From: Solirubrobacterales bacterium
GTDB taxonomy: Bacteria > Actinomycetota > Thermoleophilia > Solirubrobacterales > Solirubrobacteraceae
Length of the DNA stretch: 6,606 nucleotides
Direction of reading: 5' to 3'
NCBI GenBank assembly: GCA_025963955.1
Contig: JAOPZU010000608.1
Span: 1 to 6,606 of the forward strand
The position numbers were made by a program, and so were the translations under genes. Numbering within the stretch: position 1 is the stretch's first letter; every line of letters begins with the position of its first letter. This document shows positions 1 through 5,856 of this stretch, piece after piece. The notes under the pieces are model-generated. The model saw nothing but the letters and a program-made list of their open reading frames with translations, was not told where the DNA came from and did not search any database.

Positions 1-341
1 TGCCCCCCGAGCCCTTCTCGGTGCAGCGGGTAGCGGACGACGGCGTGACGGTGCTTGTCGTCGGCGGCCACCTGGACCTGGCGACCGCGCGACGCTTCCG
101 CCGGGCGGTGGCCGACCTCTCCGGTCCCGTGGTCGCGGACCTGAACGACTGCGGGTTCCTGGACTCCACCGGCCTCTCCGCGCTGCTGGACGCGCGCCAG
201 CGCCTGGGCCCCGGCTTCGCGGTCACGGCCCGCCCGGACGGTGCTCCCGCCCGGACGCTGCGCCTCACGGTCGGCGAGTTGCTCGCCGTCCATCCGACCC
301 GCGCCGCCGCCGTGCGCGAGGTCCGCCGCGCCGGCGCCTGA
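1..341 (+). CDS. STAS-domain anti-sigma factor antagonist (SpoIIAA/RsbV-like), 5' end at window edge
   Basis: This is a small single-domain STAS protein that would bind an RsbW/SpoIIAB-type kinase and so free a sigma factor. The visible reading begins PPEPFSVQRVADDG; a GTG at 21 is possible, but bases 1-2 are TG, so the true start is probably an ATG or GTG whose first base lies just outside the window. That would give about 113 residues, normal for the family. The strand GHLDLATARRF corresponds to the usual G-E-L-D-L-A-T segment. The motif CGFLDSTGL (about residues 51-59 if the start is at the edge) carries the serine phosphorylated in SpoIIAA-type antagonists (the S of D-S-T-G). It converges on an RsbW-like gene, and its TGA lies in the loop of a hairpin. 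The family call is firm; the partner and the pathway (general stress, sporulation-like or other) are inference. Confidence 0.85.
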   Translation, partial: PPEPFSVQRVADDGVTVLVVGGHLDLATARRFRRAVADLSGPVVADLNDCGFLDSTGLSALLDARQRLGPGFAVTARPDGAPARTLRLTVGELLAVHPTRAAAVREVRRAGA

Positions 342-355
342 GCGCCAGCGCCGGC
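330..355. terminator. Hairpin between convergent genes, candidate bidirectional terminator
   Basis: A perfect 8-base inverted repeat, GCCGGCGC (330-337) and GCGCCGGC (348-355), encloses a 10-base loop that contains the TGA stop of the STAS gene. The stop of the minus-strand gene (TCA at 356-358) starts at the next base. No T-tract follows on either strand, so this is a GC-rich stem rather than a canonical intrinsic terminator. The position between two converging genes supports a terminator role. Confidence 0.45.
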
Positions 356-751
356 TCACGACGACTCCTCCGGGCGGTAGACGAACCAGGTCGTGGTCTG
401 CCCGTCGAGGTCGACGCCCCAGGTCTCGCTGAGCGCGCTGACGATCCCGAGTCCGCGTCCGCCGTGCTTGCGGTGCGGGGTGGCGGACGGCTGCGCGAAG
501 CGGCCACCGGGGTCGCACACGCGAACGCGGACGGTCTCGCGGTCCGGCAGCCAGCCGGCCCGGACCACGATCGACTCGTCCGTCGCGAGCCCGGCGTGCA
601 GGTAGGCGTTTGTGACGAGCTCGGAGACGATGATGGCGACGTCCTCCGCGGCCGCGCCCCGGAGACCGAGCGCGCCGACGACCCACCGGCGGGCGGCCGC
701 CGGCGAGCTCGCGCGGGGCGGGAACCCCCGTTGGTGCTCACTGCTCGACAC
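356..751 (-). CDS. RsbW-like ATP-binding anti-sigma factor / serine kinase (HATPase_c_2)
   Basis: This is a cytoplasmic GHKL-fold ATPase of the SpoIIAB/RsbW class. Such proteins bind a sigma factor and phosphorylate a STAS antagonist. With the GTG start at 751 it has 131 residues, typical for the family. The N box is [14 protein letters not shown] (E44 and N48), the G1 box is VCDPGG (D80) and the G2 box is [10 protein letters not shown] (residues 96-104), so the nucleotide pocket looks complete. I chose the GTG because the preserved part begins there ([21 protein letters not shown]); an in-frame ATG at 841 would add 30 proline- and arginine-rich residues and would overlap the nadE start. Neither start has a convincing Shine-Dalgarno site: GGGA directly abuts the GTG, and a GGGGA lies 4 bases before the ATG. 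It converges on the STAS gene, a likely but unproven partner. Confidence 0.85.
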   Translation of the reverse strand: MSSSEHQRGFPPRASSPAAARRWVVGALGLRGAAAEDVAIIVSELVTNAYLHAGLATDESIVVRAGWLPDRETVRVRVCDPGGRFAQPSATPHRKHGGRGLGIVSALSETWGVDLDGQTTTWFVYRPEESS

Positions 752-823
752 TCCCGACGCGTGCCCGGAGGGTCTACGCGCCAACCGGATCGGACGCCCG
801 CCTGGCGTGACGGGGGTCGGACC

Positions 824-839
824 GGGTAATTGTTCACGC
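824..839 (+). promoter_or_regulatory. GGGTA promoter-like element, leaderless nadE start
   Basis: GGGTA at 824-828 is followed by 11 bases and then the nadE ATG at 840. If TAATTG (827-832) is a -10 hexamer, transcription would begin at or next to the ATG. There is no Shine-Dalgarno sequence before the ATG, which fits a leaderless mRNA. I see no convincing -35 box. The same element at the same distance precedes the SRPBCC gene at 5369. Confidence 0.5.
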
Positions 840-2912
840 ATGTCATCCCCGGAATCCGAGGCCCCCGGGCTGCCCGACTCGCTGTACCGTCAGGGCTTCG
901 CGCGGGTCGCGTCGGCCGTCCCGCACGTGCGCCCGGCCGATCCGGCCTTCAACGCGGAGCGCACGATCGCCCTGGCCCGGCAGGCGGACGCGGCCGGTGC
1001 CGCGCTCGTCGTCTTCCCGGAGCTCGGGCTCTCCGCGTACGCCATCGACGACCTGCTCGCCCAGCGGGCGCTCGTCGACGCCGTCCTCGAGGGTCTGGCC
1101 GCCATCGTGGCGGCGAGCGCACGGCTGCAACCGCTGATCGTCGTCGGCGCCCCGCTGCGCGCGGAGCACGGCCTCTTCAACACGGCCGTCGTCGTCCACC
1201 GCGGACGGATCCTCGGCGTCGTCCCGAAGAGCTTCCTGCCCGAGTACCGCGAGTACTACGAGAAGCGCCAGTTCCGCGCCGCCCGTGACCGGATCGCCAC
1301 GCGCGTGCAGGTGCTCGGCGAGGACGTCCCCTTCGGCCCGGACCTGCTGTTCGCCGCCAGCGACCTGCCGGACCTCGTCGTGCACGTCGAGGTCTGCGAG
1401 GACCTGTGGGCGCCGATCCCGCCGAGCAGCTTCGCCGCCATCGGGGGCGCCACCGTGCTCGCGAACCTGTCGGCCAGCAACATCACGATCGGCAAGGCCG
1501 ACCACCGCCGGCTGCTGTGCGAGTCGCAGTCCTCGCGCCTGGTCGCGGGGTACGTCTTCGCGGCCGCGGGCGACGGCGAGTCGACCACCGATCTGGCCTG
1601 GGACGGGCAGGCGCTGATCTGCGAGCACGGGCAGACGCTCGTGGAGGCCGAGCGCTTCGCCCGCGAGGAGCAGCTCATCACCGCCGACATCGACGTGGAC
1701 CGCCTGGTCAGCGAACGGGCGCGGATCTCGAGCTTCGGCGACAGCATCGCCGACCACCACGAGCAGCTGGCGGCGCTGCGCCGCGTCCCCTTCACGTTGG
1801 GAGCCCCCGTCGACGGCCCCGCGCTCGTCCGCGACGTCGACCGCTTCCCGTACGTCCCGGCGGCGGCCGCCGACCGCGCCGCGCGCTGCGAGGAGGTCTA
1901 CAACATCCAGGTGCGCGGGCTGGAGACGCGGCTGCGCGCGACGGGCACCGACAAGGTCGTCATCGGCGTCTCGGGCGGCCTGGACTCCACCCACGCGCTG
2001 ATCGTCGCCGCCCGCGCGATGGACCGCCTCGGCCTGCCGCGCGCGAACGTCCTGGCGTACACGATGCCGGGCTTCGCCACGAGCGACTCGACGCTCGCCA
2101 ACGCCCACGAGCTGATGCGCGCGCTCGGCGTCAGTGCCACCGAGATCGACATCCGGCCCTCGGCGCTGCAGATGCTGCGGGATCTCGAGCATCCGGCTGC
2201 CGACGGCGCCGAGCAGTACGACGTGACCTACGAGAACGTGCAAGCCGGCGAGCGGACCTCGCACCTCTTCCGCCTGGCGAACTTCCACCGCGGGATCGTC
2301 ATCGGCACGGGGGACCTGTCGGAGCTCGCGCTCGGCTGGGCGACCTACGGGGTCGGCGACCACATGTCCCACTACTCGGTCAACGCCTCCGTCCCGAAGA
2401 CCCTGATCCAGTTCCTGCTGCGGTGGGCCATCGACAGCGAGCAGTTCGCGCCCGACGCGAGCCGCGTGCTCGCGGCCATCCTCGACACGGAGATCTCCCC
2501 CGAGCTGATCCCGACCACGGCGAAGGACAAGCCGGAGGCGGCCAGCGAGAGCGTTGTCGGCCCGTACGAGCTGGCGGACTTCTTCCTCTACTACACGCTG
2601 CGCTACGGCTTCGCCCCCAGCAAGGTCCTCTACCTCGCCCGGCACGCGTGGGCCGATCGCACCACGGGCGTGTGGCCCGACCTGCTGCCGGACGAGCGGC
2701 GCAACCAGTACTCCGAGGAGGAGCTGCACCGCTGGCTCGACACCTTCCTGGAGCGCTTCTTCCACACGAGCCAGTTCAAGCGCTCGGCCATCCCCAACGC
2801 GCCGAAGGTCGGCTCGGGCGGCTCGCTCTCGCCCCGCGGGGACTGGCGGGCGCCGAGCGACGGCAGCGCCACCGCCTGGCGCGAGCAACTGCGAAGGGAG
2901 ACGGGACGATGA
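840..2912 (+). CDS. nadE: Glutamine-dependent NAD+ synthetase
   Basis: This enzyme makes NAD+ from nicotinate adenine dinucleotide (NaAD), ATP and glutamine, the last step of NAD biosynthesis, in the cytoplasm. The 690-residue protein is close to the length of the mycobacterial two-domain enzyme. An N-terminal nitrilase-fold glutaminase (about residues 20-310) has the E-K-C triad: E61 in [12 protein letters not shown]130 in [13 protein letters not shown] and C186 in VEVCEDLW. The synthetase domain (about 350-680) has the ATP pyrophosphatase loop SGGLDST at 378-384, the segment [16 protein letters not shown] (489-504) and the C-terminal motif [19 protein letters not shown]. Both active sites appear intact. 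The reading frame stays open back to 612, but that stretch is antisense to the kinase gene and unlike NadE; the domain starts just after the ATG at 840. Its stop overlaps the next gene's ATG, so the two are likely one operon. Confidence 0.97.
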   Translation: MSSPESEAPGLPDSLYRQGFARVASAVPHVRPADPAFNAERTIALARQADAAGAALVVFPELGLSAYAIDDLLAQRALVDAVLEGLAAIVAASARLQPLIVVGAPLRAEHGLFNTAVVVHRGRILGVVPKSFLPEYREYYEKRQFRAARDRIATRVQVLGEDVPFGPDLLFAASDLPDLVVHVEVCEDLWAPIPPSSFAAIGGATVLANLSASNITIGKADHRRLLCESQSSRLVAGYVFAAAGDGESTTDLAWDGQALICEHGQTLVEAERFAREEQLITADIDVDRLVSERARISSFGDSIADHHEQLAALRRVPFTLGAPVDGPALVRDVDRFPYVPAAAADRAARCEEVYNIQVRGLETRLRATGTDKVVIGVSGGLDSTHALIVAARAMDRLGLPRANVLAYTMPGFATSDSTLANAHELMRALGVSATEIDIRPSALQMLRDLEHPAADGAEQYDVTYENVQAGERTSHLFRLANFHRGIVIGTGDLSELALGWATYGVGDHMSHYSVNASVPKTLIQFLLRWAIDSEQFAPDASRVLAAILDTEISPELIPTTAKDKPEAASESVVGPYELADFFLYYTLRYGFAPSKVLYLARHAWADRTTGVWPDLLPDERRNQYSEEELHRWLDTFLERFFHTSQFKRSAIPNAPKVGSGGSLSPRGDWRAPSDGSATAWREQLRRETGR
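2893..2900 (+). promoter_or_regulatory. Shine-Dalgarno site of the cysteine hydrolase gene
   Basis: GAAGGGAG ends 8 bases before the ATG at 2909 and lies inside the last codons of nadE. Together with the ATGA stop-start overlap it fixes the start of the downstream gene and suggests translational coupling. Confidence 0.6.
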
Positions 2913-3448
2913 GCGCCGCCGTGGTCGTCGTGGACATGCTCAACCGCTACGAGCACGAGGACGCCGAGCCGCTGCGGGCGTCGGTCGAGCAGGTGCTCCC
3001 GAACGTCCAGCGCATCGTCGAGGCCGCGGTCGAGCGGGACCTCACGGTCATCTACGTCAACGACAACCACGGCGATTGGACCGCCGGCCGGCTGGAGCTG
3101 ACGGAGTGGGCGCGCGACGGGGCGGACGCCTCGCTCGTCGACCCGATCGCGCCCGGCCCGGACATCCCGCTGCTGCTGAAGGCGCGGCACTCGGGCTTCT
3201 ACGACACCCAGCTCGAGTACCTGCTCAAGCAGCGCGAGGCGGACGCGGTGATCGTCATCGGCCAGGTCACCGAGCAGTGCATCCTCTATACGGCGCTGGA
3301 CGCTTACGTGCGCGAGTTCGACGTGATCCTGCCGCGCGACGCCGTCGCGCATATCGACCCGGAGATGGCCGACGCGGCCGTGCGGATGATGGAGCGCAAT
3401 ATGCACACCCGGGTGCTCAGCACGGAGGAGCTGCTGCGCGAGCTGTGA
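2909..3448 (+). CDS. Isochorismatase-family cysteine hydrolase
   Basis: The product is a 179-residue single-domain hydrolase of the isochorismatase/nicotinamidase fold, which hydrolyses amide or vinyl-ether bonds through a cysteine nucleophile. The D-K-C triad is visible: D9 in [12 protein letters not shown]91 in [11 protein letters not shown] and C124 in [13 protein letters not shown], with the usual V-T cis-peptide site just before (VIGQVTEQC). At the place where nicotinamidases have a metal-binding D-x-H it reads YVNDNHGDW (D52, H54), but the further metal histidines of classical PncA are not seen. The ATG overlaps the nadE TGA (ATGA, 2909-2912) and has a good ribosome site. Coupling to nadE suggests a role in NAD or nicotinamide metabolism, but that is inference; other small-amide hydrolases share this fold. 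The last 32 bases overlap the convergent DUF72 gene. Confidence 0.9.
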   Translation: MSAAVVVVDMLNRYEHEDAEPLRASVEQVLPNVQRIVEAAVERDLTVIYVNDNHGDWTAGRLELTEWARDGADASLVDPIAPGPDIPLLLKARHSGFYDTQLEYLLKQREADAVIVIGQVTEQCILYTALDAYVREFDVILPRDAVAHIDPEMADAAVRMMERNMHTRVLSTEELLREL

Positions 3449-4205
3449 GCGCTGGCGGAACGCCCGCGGCCGGGGTGGCTGCCCCGCCGAGCCGTGCGCG
3501 CAGGCCCTCGGCGTTCCGCGGCGCGAAGCCCTCCCAGTCGTTGTTGAAGTACGCCAGCACGTCGCGGCCGGTGCCCGCCGCGAGCGCCAGCTCCCGCGCC
3601 AGCGTGTCGAGCTCGGCCGGGGCGTAGTCGCCGCCCGGCCCCTCCCGCCCGTAGTGCAGGCGCACGTAGTCCCAGCTCGCGGGCGAGGCGACCTCGGGCA
3701 GCTCGCGGCGCGCGTCCTCGCCCCTGACGAGGGCCACGTCGCGCGCGGCGAGCGCGTCGAGCGTCGTGTCGCAGAACCAGCTCGCGTCGCGGAACTCGAA
3801 GGCGTGCCGGCCCTCCGGGAGGGCGTCGAGCGTCCGGGCCAGGCGCTCGTCGTCCCGCCGGAACGTCGCCGGCAGCTGCCACAGCACCGCCGCCAGGCGC
3901 CCGTCCTCGACGAGCGGCGCGATGCGCTCGTAGAGGTGGGCGATCCCCGCGGGCACGTCCGTCAGCCGCTTGACGTGCGTCAGGTACCGGCTGGCCTTGA
4001 TCGCGAAGAGGAAGCCGTCGGGCGTCTGCTGCACCCAGCGCGCGACGCTCTCTCGTTCCGGGAGGCGGTAGAAGGTCGTGTTCACCTCGACGGTGTCGAA
4101 GCGCGCGGCGTAGGCCGGCAGCCACTCCCGCGCCGGCAGCCGCTGCGGGTAGACGTCACCCCGCCAGTGCCGGTAGTTCCAGCCGGAGCAGCCGATCCGG
4201 ATCAT
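3417..4205 (-). CDS. DUF72 (YecE-family) protein
   Basis: The product is a 262-residue member of the DUF72/YecE family, predicted TIM-barrel proteins without an agreed biochemical function. Family landmarks appear in order: IGCSGWNYRHW (4-14), VEVNTTFYRLP (39-49), FAIKASRYLTHVKRL (67-81), LWQLPATF (109-116 region), FEFRDASWF (137-144), YVRLHYG (180-186) and YFNNDWEGFAPRNA (219-232). The frame is open upstream to 4604, but the added residues are antisense to the VOC gene; the ATG at 4205 directly precedes the conserved IRIGCSGW. The last 23 or so residues (Ala/Pro-rich, ending APPC) lie beyond the recognisable domain, and their DNA overlaps the 3' end of the cysteine hydrolase gene by 32 bases. 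There is no Shine-Dalgarno site; a GGGTA element lies 10 bases before the ATG. It is divergent from the VOC gene at 4258. Confidence 0.92.
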   Translation of the reverse strand: MIRIGCSGWNYRHWRGDVYPQRLPAREWLPAYAARFDTVEVNTTFYRLPERESVARWVQQTPDGFLFAIKASRYLTHVKRLTDVPAGIAHLYERIAPLVEDGRLAAVLWQLPATFRRDDERLARTLDALPEGRHAFEFRDASWFCDTTLDALAARDVALVRGEDARRELPEVASPASWDYVRLHYGREGPGGDYAPAELDTLARELALAAGTGRDVLAYFNNDWEGFAPRNAEGLRARLGGAATPAAGVPPALTARAAAPPC

Positions 4206-4220
4206 GCCGCCGGCGTACCC
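4206..4220 (-). promoter_or_regulatory. GGGTA promoter-like element, DUF72 start
   Basis: On the minus strand GGGTA (4220 to 4216) is followed by 10 bases and then the DUF72 ATG at 4205. It is the only GGGTA on the minus strand in the whole window. No Shine-Dalgarno site lies between it and the ATG, so a leaderless or near-leaderless transcript is likely. Confidence 0.45.
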
Positions 4221-4236
4221 GTCCCACGTCCGGGTA
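4216..4236. repeat. Inverted repeat TACCCG-N9-CGGGTA between divergent genes
   Basis: TACCCG (4216-4221) and CGGGTA (4231-4236) are perfect inverted copies separated by 9 bases in the 52-base gap between the divergent DUF72 and VOC genes. Each arm reads as the GGGTA element of the gene it faces, so the symmetry may be two back-to-back promoter cores. It could also be a dyad operator for a dimeric repressor. Confidence 0.5.
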
Positions 4237-4257
4237 GGCATGGTGCATCCTTCCCCC
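4231..4257 (+). promoter_or_regulatory. GGGTA promoter-like element and leader of the VOC gene
   Basis: CGGGTA (4231-4236) is followed by 21 bases and the ATG at 4258. The leader is pyrimidine-rich just before the ATG and has no Shine-Dalgarno sequence. The longer spacing implies a short leader of about 10 bases if the element is a -10 box. Confidence 0.35.
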
Positions 4258-4845
4258 ATGCGCAAGCTCCAGAGCCAGGGCGTCCACCACATCACCCTCG
4301 TCGGCGCGGACCGCCAGACGTCCATCGACTTCTGGGAGGGCGTGCTCGGGATGCCCTTCGTCTTCGAGCAGCCGAACCTCGACAACGCCGGCGAGAGCCA
4401 CCTGTACTTCGATCCGGGCGACGGCCGCCTGATCACGATCTTCACGGACGAGTCGCGGTCGCCCGACCCGGCGCGCACCCCGACCGACCCGGGCTGCGTG
4501 CACCACGTCGCCCTCGCGATCTCCCAGGCGACGTTCGCGCAGGCCGTCGAGCGGCTGGACGAGCGCGGCATCAAGCACAGCGGCGTCAAGGACCGCGGCT
4601 TCATGGACTCGATCTACTTCAAGGACCCGCTCGGGCTGATGATCGAGCTCGCGTCCTACCGCTTCGAGCCGCCCGCCGGCCACACGCACGCCGACGTCCT
4701 GCTGGAGGCGCACCGGATCCGCGTGGCCCGCGGCGACTACAACATCGCCACGATCCACCTGGCGGACGCGATCGAGACGCTCGTCACGCGCTCGCAGCCG
4801 TCGCTGTCGGACGACCGCACGCCCAGGCGCGCCTACCGGGAGTAG
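4258..4845 (+). CDS. VOC-family protein, two-module, putative ring-cleaving dioxygenase-like
   Basis: This 195-residue protein has two glyoxalase/bleomycin-resistance/dioxygenase modules. Module 1 begins GVHHITLVGADRQTSIDFW (8-26), and module 2 begins GCVHHVALAI (79-88) and ends FKDPLGLMIELASY (121-134). Candidate metal ligands are H11, H83 and E130, the two-His-one-Glu pattern of Fe(II) or Mn(II) VOC enzymes such as PcpA/LinE-type hydroquinone dioxygenases. The fold is firm, but the substrate is unknown and a hydrolase or isomerase is possible. A C-terminal extension (about 138-195, GHTHADVLLEAHRIR and onward) lies outside the modules. I chose ATG 4258 because the domain starts 8 residues later; in-frame ATGs at 4204 and 4240 would collide with the divergent DUF72 start or its promoter. 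It stops with TAG, 4 bases before the DUF1810 gene, so the two are probably co-transcribed. Confidence 0.88.
   Translation: MRKLQSQGVHHITLVGADRQTSIDFWEGVLGMPFVFEQPNLDNAGESHLYFDPGDGRLITIFTDESRSPDPARTPTDPGCVHHVALAISQATFAQAVERLDERGIKHSGVKDRGFMDSIYFKDPLGLMIELASYRFEPPAGHTHADVLLEAHRIRVARGDYNIATIHLADAIETLVTRSQPSLSDDRTPRRAYRE
4838..4842 (+). promoter_or_regulatory. Shine-Dalgarno site deciding a GTG start
   Basis: GGGAG ends 7 bases before the GTG at 4850 and spans the last codons of the upstream VOC gene. It supports the GTG as the start of the DUF1810 gene. Confidence 0.5.
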
Positions 4846-4849
4846 GCGC

Positions 4850-5299
4850 GTGGCGGACCCGTTCGACCTGGACCGCTTCCTCCACGCGCAGGACCGCGAC
4901 GGGGTGTACGACGAGGCGCTCGCCGAGCTGCGGGCGGGGCGCAAGCGGACCCACTGGGTCTGGTTCGTCTTCCCGCAGCTCGCCGGGCTCGGGCGCAGTC
5001 CCGTCGCCCGGCACTACGCGATCGGCTCGCTCGCGGAGGCGCAGGCGTACCTGGAGCATCCGGTGCTCGGCGCGCGCCTGCGGGAGGCCACGGCGGCGCT
5101 GCTGGAGCACACCGGCCGCGACCCGGAGGACGTCCTAGGCGGCATCGACGCGCTGAAGGTCCGCTCCTGCGCAACGCTGTTCGCGGCGGCGGCGGGGGAC
5201 GAGGCGGCGGGGGACGAGGCGGCCGCTGCGCCGTTCGTGGCGGTGCTCGACGGGTTCTTCGGCGGGGAGCGGGACGCGCGGACCCTGGCGCTGCTCTGA
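4850..5299 (+). CDS. DUF1810 family protein
   Basis: This is a 149-residue cytoplasmic protein of the DUF1810 family, which has no settled biochemical function. The family pattern is clear throughout: DLDRFLHAQD (6-15), YDEALAELRAGRKRTHWVWF (20-39) leading into VFPQLAGLGRS, HYAIGSLAEAQAYLEHPVLG (55-74), GGIDALKVRSCATLF (97-111) and FVAVLDGFFGGERDARTL near the end. The length is normal for the family. The start is GTG (4850) with a GGGAG ribosome site. Residues 114-123 are an AAGDE-AAGDE duplication made by a 15-base tandem repeat, placed in the variable region between the conserved T-L-F and the final F-x-x-V-L-D helix, so it should not damage the fold. It follows the VOC gene by 4 bases and likely shares its transcript; no functional link is obvious. 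Confidence 0.92.
   Translation: MADPFDLDRFLHAQDRDGVYDEALAELRAGRKRTHWVWFVFPQLAGLGRSPVARHYAIGSLAEAQAYLEHPVLGARLREATAALLEHTGRDPEDVLGGIDALKVRSCATLFAAAAGDEAAGDEAAAAPFVAVLDGFFGGERDARTLALL
5189..5218 (+). repeat. 15-base tandem duplication inside the DUF1810 gene
   Basis: Two exact copies of GCGGCGGGGGACGAG (5189-5203 and 5204-5218) are followed by a partial third copy, GCGGC. The unit is in frame and encodes AAGDE twice. Exact copies without silent changes suggest a recent slippage event. Confidence 0.9.
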
Positions 5300-5306
5300 G
5301 GCGGTG

Positions 5307-5321
5307 CCCGACGCGGTCGGG
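5307..5321 (+). terminator. Short hairpin after the DUF1810 gene
   Basis: CCCGAC-GCG-GTCGGG forms a 6-base stem with a 3-base loop starting 8 bases after the TGA. An overlapping GGGCGCCC palindrome (5320-5327) is followed by GGTTT. The T-run is short, so terminator activity is only plausible. Confidence 0.35.
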
Positions 5322-5327
5322 GCGCCC

Positions 5328-5368
5328 GGTTTGGGTCCACGCCTTCCGGCCGGGGTAAGACTGCGGCC
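5328..5368 (+). promoter_or_regulatory. GGTTT...GGGTA promoter-like region, leaderless SRPBCC start
   Basis: GGGTA (5353-5357) is followed by 11 bases and then the ATG at 5369, the same spacing as at nadE. TAAGAC (5356-5361) is a possible -10 hexamer. Upstream, GGTTT (5328-5332) resembles the -35 of SigB/SigF-type promoters, but the 20-base gap is longer than the 15-17 usual for that class. Read as TTGGGT (5331-5336), it is a weak housekeeping -35 with a 19-base spacer. There is no Shine-Dalgarno site. Confidence 0.45.
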
Positions 5369-5803
5369 ATGGCCAGCTATTCCGCGACCGTCCCCTCCTC
5401 CCGTGCGCAGGACGAGGTCTTCACCTACCTGGCGGACTTCCGCTCGGTGGCCGAGTGGGACCCGTCCATCACGAGCTCCACCCACACGAGCGACGGCCAG
5501 CCGATCCAGGTCGGCGCTCGCTTCGAGGTCGTCACGTCGGTGCTCGGCCACGAGACCGCGCTGACGTACGAGACCGTCGAGCTCGAGCGGCCGGGGAAGA
5601 TCGTCCTGCGCGGTGAGAACGACGCGTGCGTCTCGATCGACACGATCACGATCGCGCCCTCCGGCACCGGCTGCGAGGTCACCTACGACGCGGAGATCGA
5701 GCTCAAGGGCGTGCGCAAGGTGGCCGACCCGCTGATGGGCGTGGCGCTCGGCCGCCTCGGCGCCAAGGCGAAGGACGGCCTGCGAGAGCAGCTGAATCCC
5801 TGA
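5369..5803 (+). CDS. SRPBCC (START-like / polyketide cyclase) family protein
   Basis: This 144-residue protein has the helix-grip fold pattern of the SRPBCC superfamily, soluble proteins with a hydrophobic pocket for lipids, polyketides or other small molecules. It opens with a strand (SYSATVPSSRAQDEVFTYLA) running into the helix DEVFTYLADFRSVAEWDPSI, where the tryptophan and aspartate-proline are typical. Strands alternate through GARFEVVTSVLG, ALTYETVELERPGKIVLRGE and CEVTYDAEIEL, and the long C-terminal helix (about 114-142, VADPLMGVALGRLGAKAKDG) closes the pocket. The length is normal. The ligand cannot be inferred. The ATG at 5369 directly precedes the first strand and lacks a Shine-Dalgarno site. 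It appears to be a single-gene unit with hairpins on both sides. Confidence 0.88.
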   Translation: MASYSATVPSSRAQDEVFTYLADFRSVAEWDPSITSSTHTSDGQPIQVGARFEVVTSVLGHETALTYETVELERPGKIVLRGENDACVSIDTITIAPSGTGCEVTYDAEIELKGVRKVADPLMGVALGRLGAKAKDGLREQLNP

Positions 5804-5805
5804 GC

Positions 5806-5827
5806 GCGGCCGCGCCCAGCGGGCCGC
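5806..5827 (+). terminator. GC-rich hairpin after the SRPBCC gene
   Basis: GCGGCC (5806-5811) and GGCCGC (5822-5827) are perfect inverted copies with a 10-base loop, immediately after the TGA. The first arm also lies within a 12-base palindrome, GCGCGGCCGCGC (5804-5815). No T-tract follows, so the role is uncertain. Confidence 0.3.
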
Positions 5828-5832
5828 CGACC

Positions 5833-5856
5833 GTGTGGAGGCGGCACTCCCGGGTA
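5833..5856 (+). promoter_or_regulatory. GGGTA promoter-like element upstream of the small VOC gene
   Basis: GGGTA (5852-5856) lies 38 bases before the ATG at 5895. GTGTGG (5833-5838), 13 bases upstream of it, is one mismatch from the GTTT core of SigB-type -35 boxes. Unlike nadE and the SRPBCC gene, this gene would have a leader long enough for its Shine-Dalgarno site. Confidence 0.35.

Noticed and set aside
612..839. Longer nadE version from an ATG at 612
   Set aside because: The 76 extra residues are antisense to the kinase gene and resemble no NadE sequence; the glutaminase domain begins after 840.
843..2888. A 681-codon open frame on the minus strand across nadE
   Set aside because: It is exactly antisense to a clear NAD synthetase, is rich in Arg, Gly, Ala, Val and Asp and shows no domain motif. 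Long antisense frames are expected at this GC content.
1406..2908. In-frame upstream extension of the cysteine hydrolase frame
   Set aside because: The added residues are Arg/Pro/Ala-rich shadow translation of nadE. The real start is the ATG at 2909 with its ribosome site.
3471..3486. Hairpin CGGGG-TGGCTG-CCCCG after the cysteine hydrolase stop, as a terminator
   Set aside because: It lies within the DUF72 coding region, has only a 5-6 base stem and no T-run. At this GC content such stems are common by chance.
3654..5138. A 494-codon plus-strand frame spanning DUF72, VOC and DUF1810
   Set aside because: It crosses three well-supported genes in other frames, and its sequence is low-complexity Arg/Pro/Ala with no motif.
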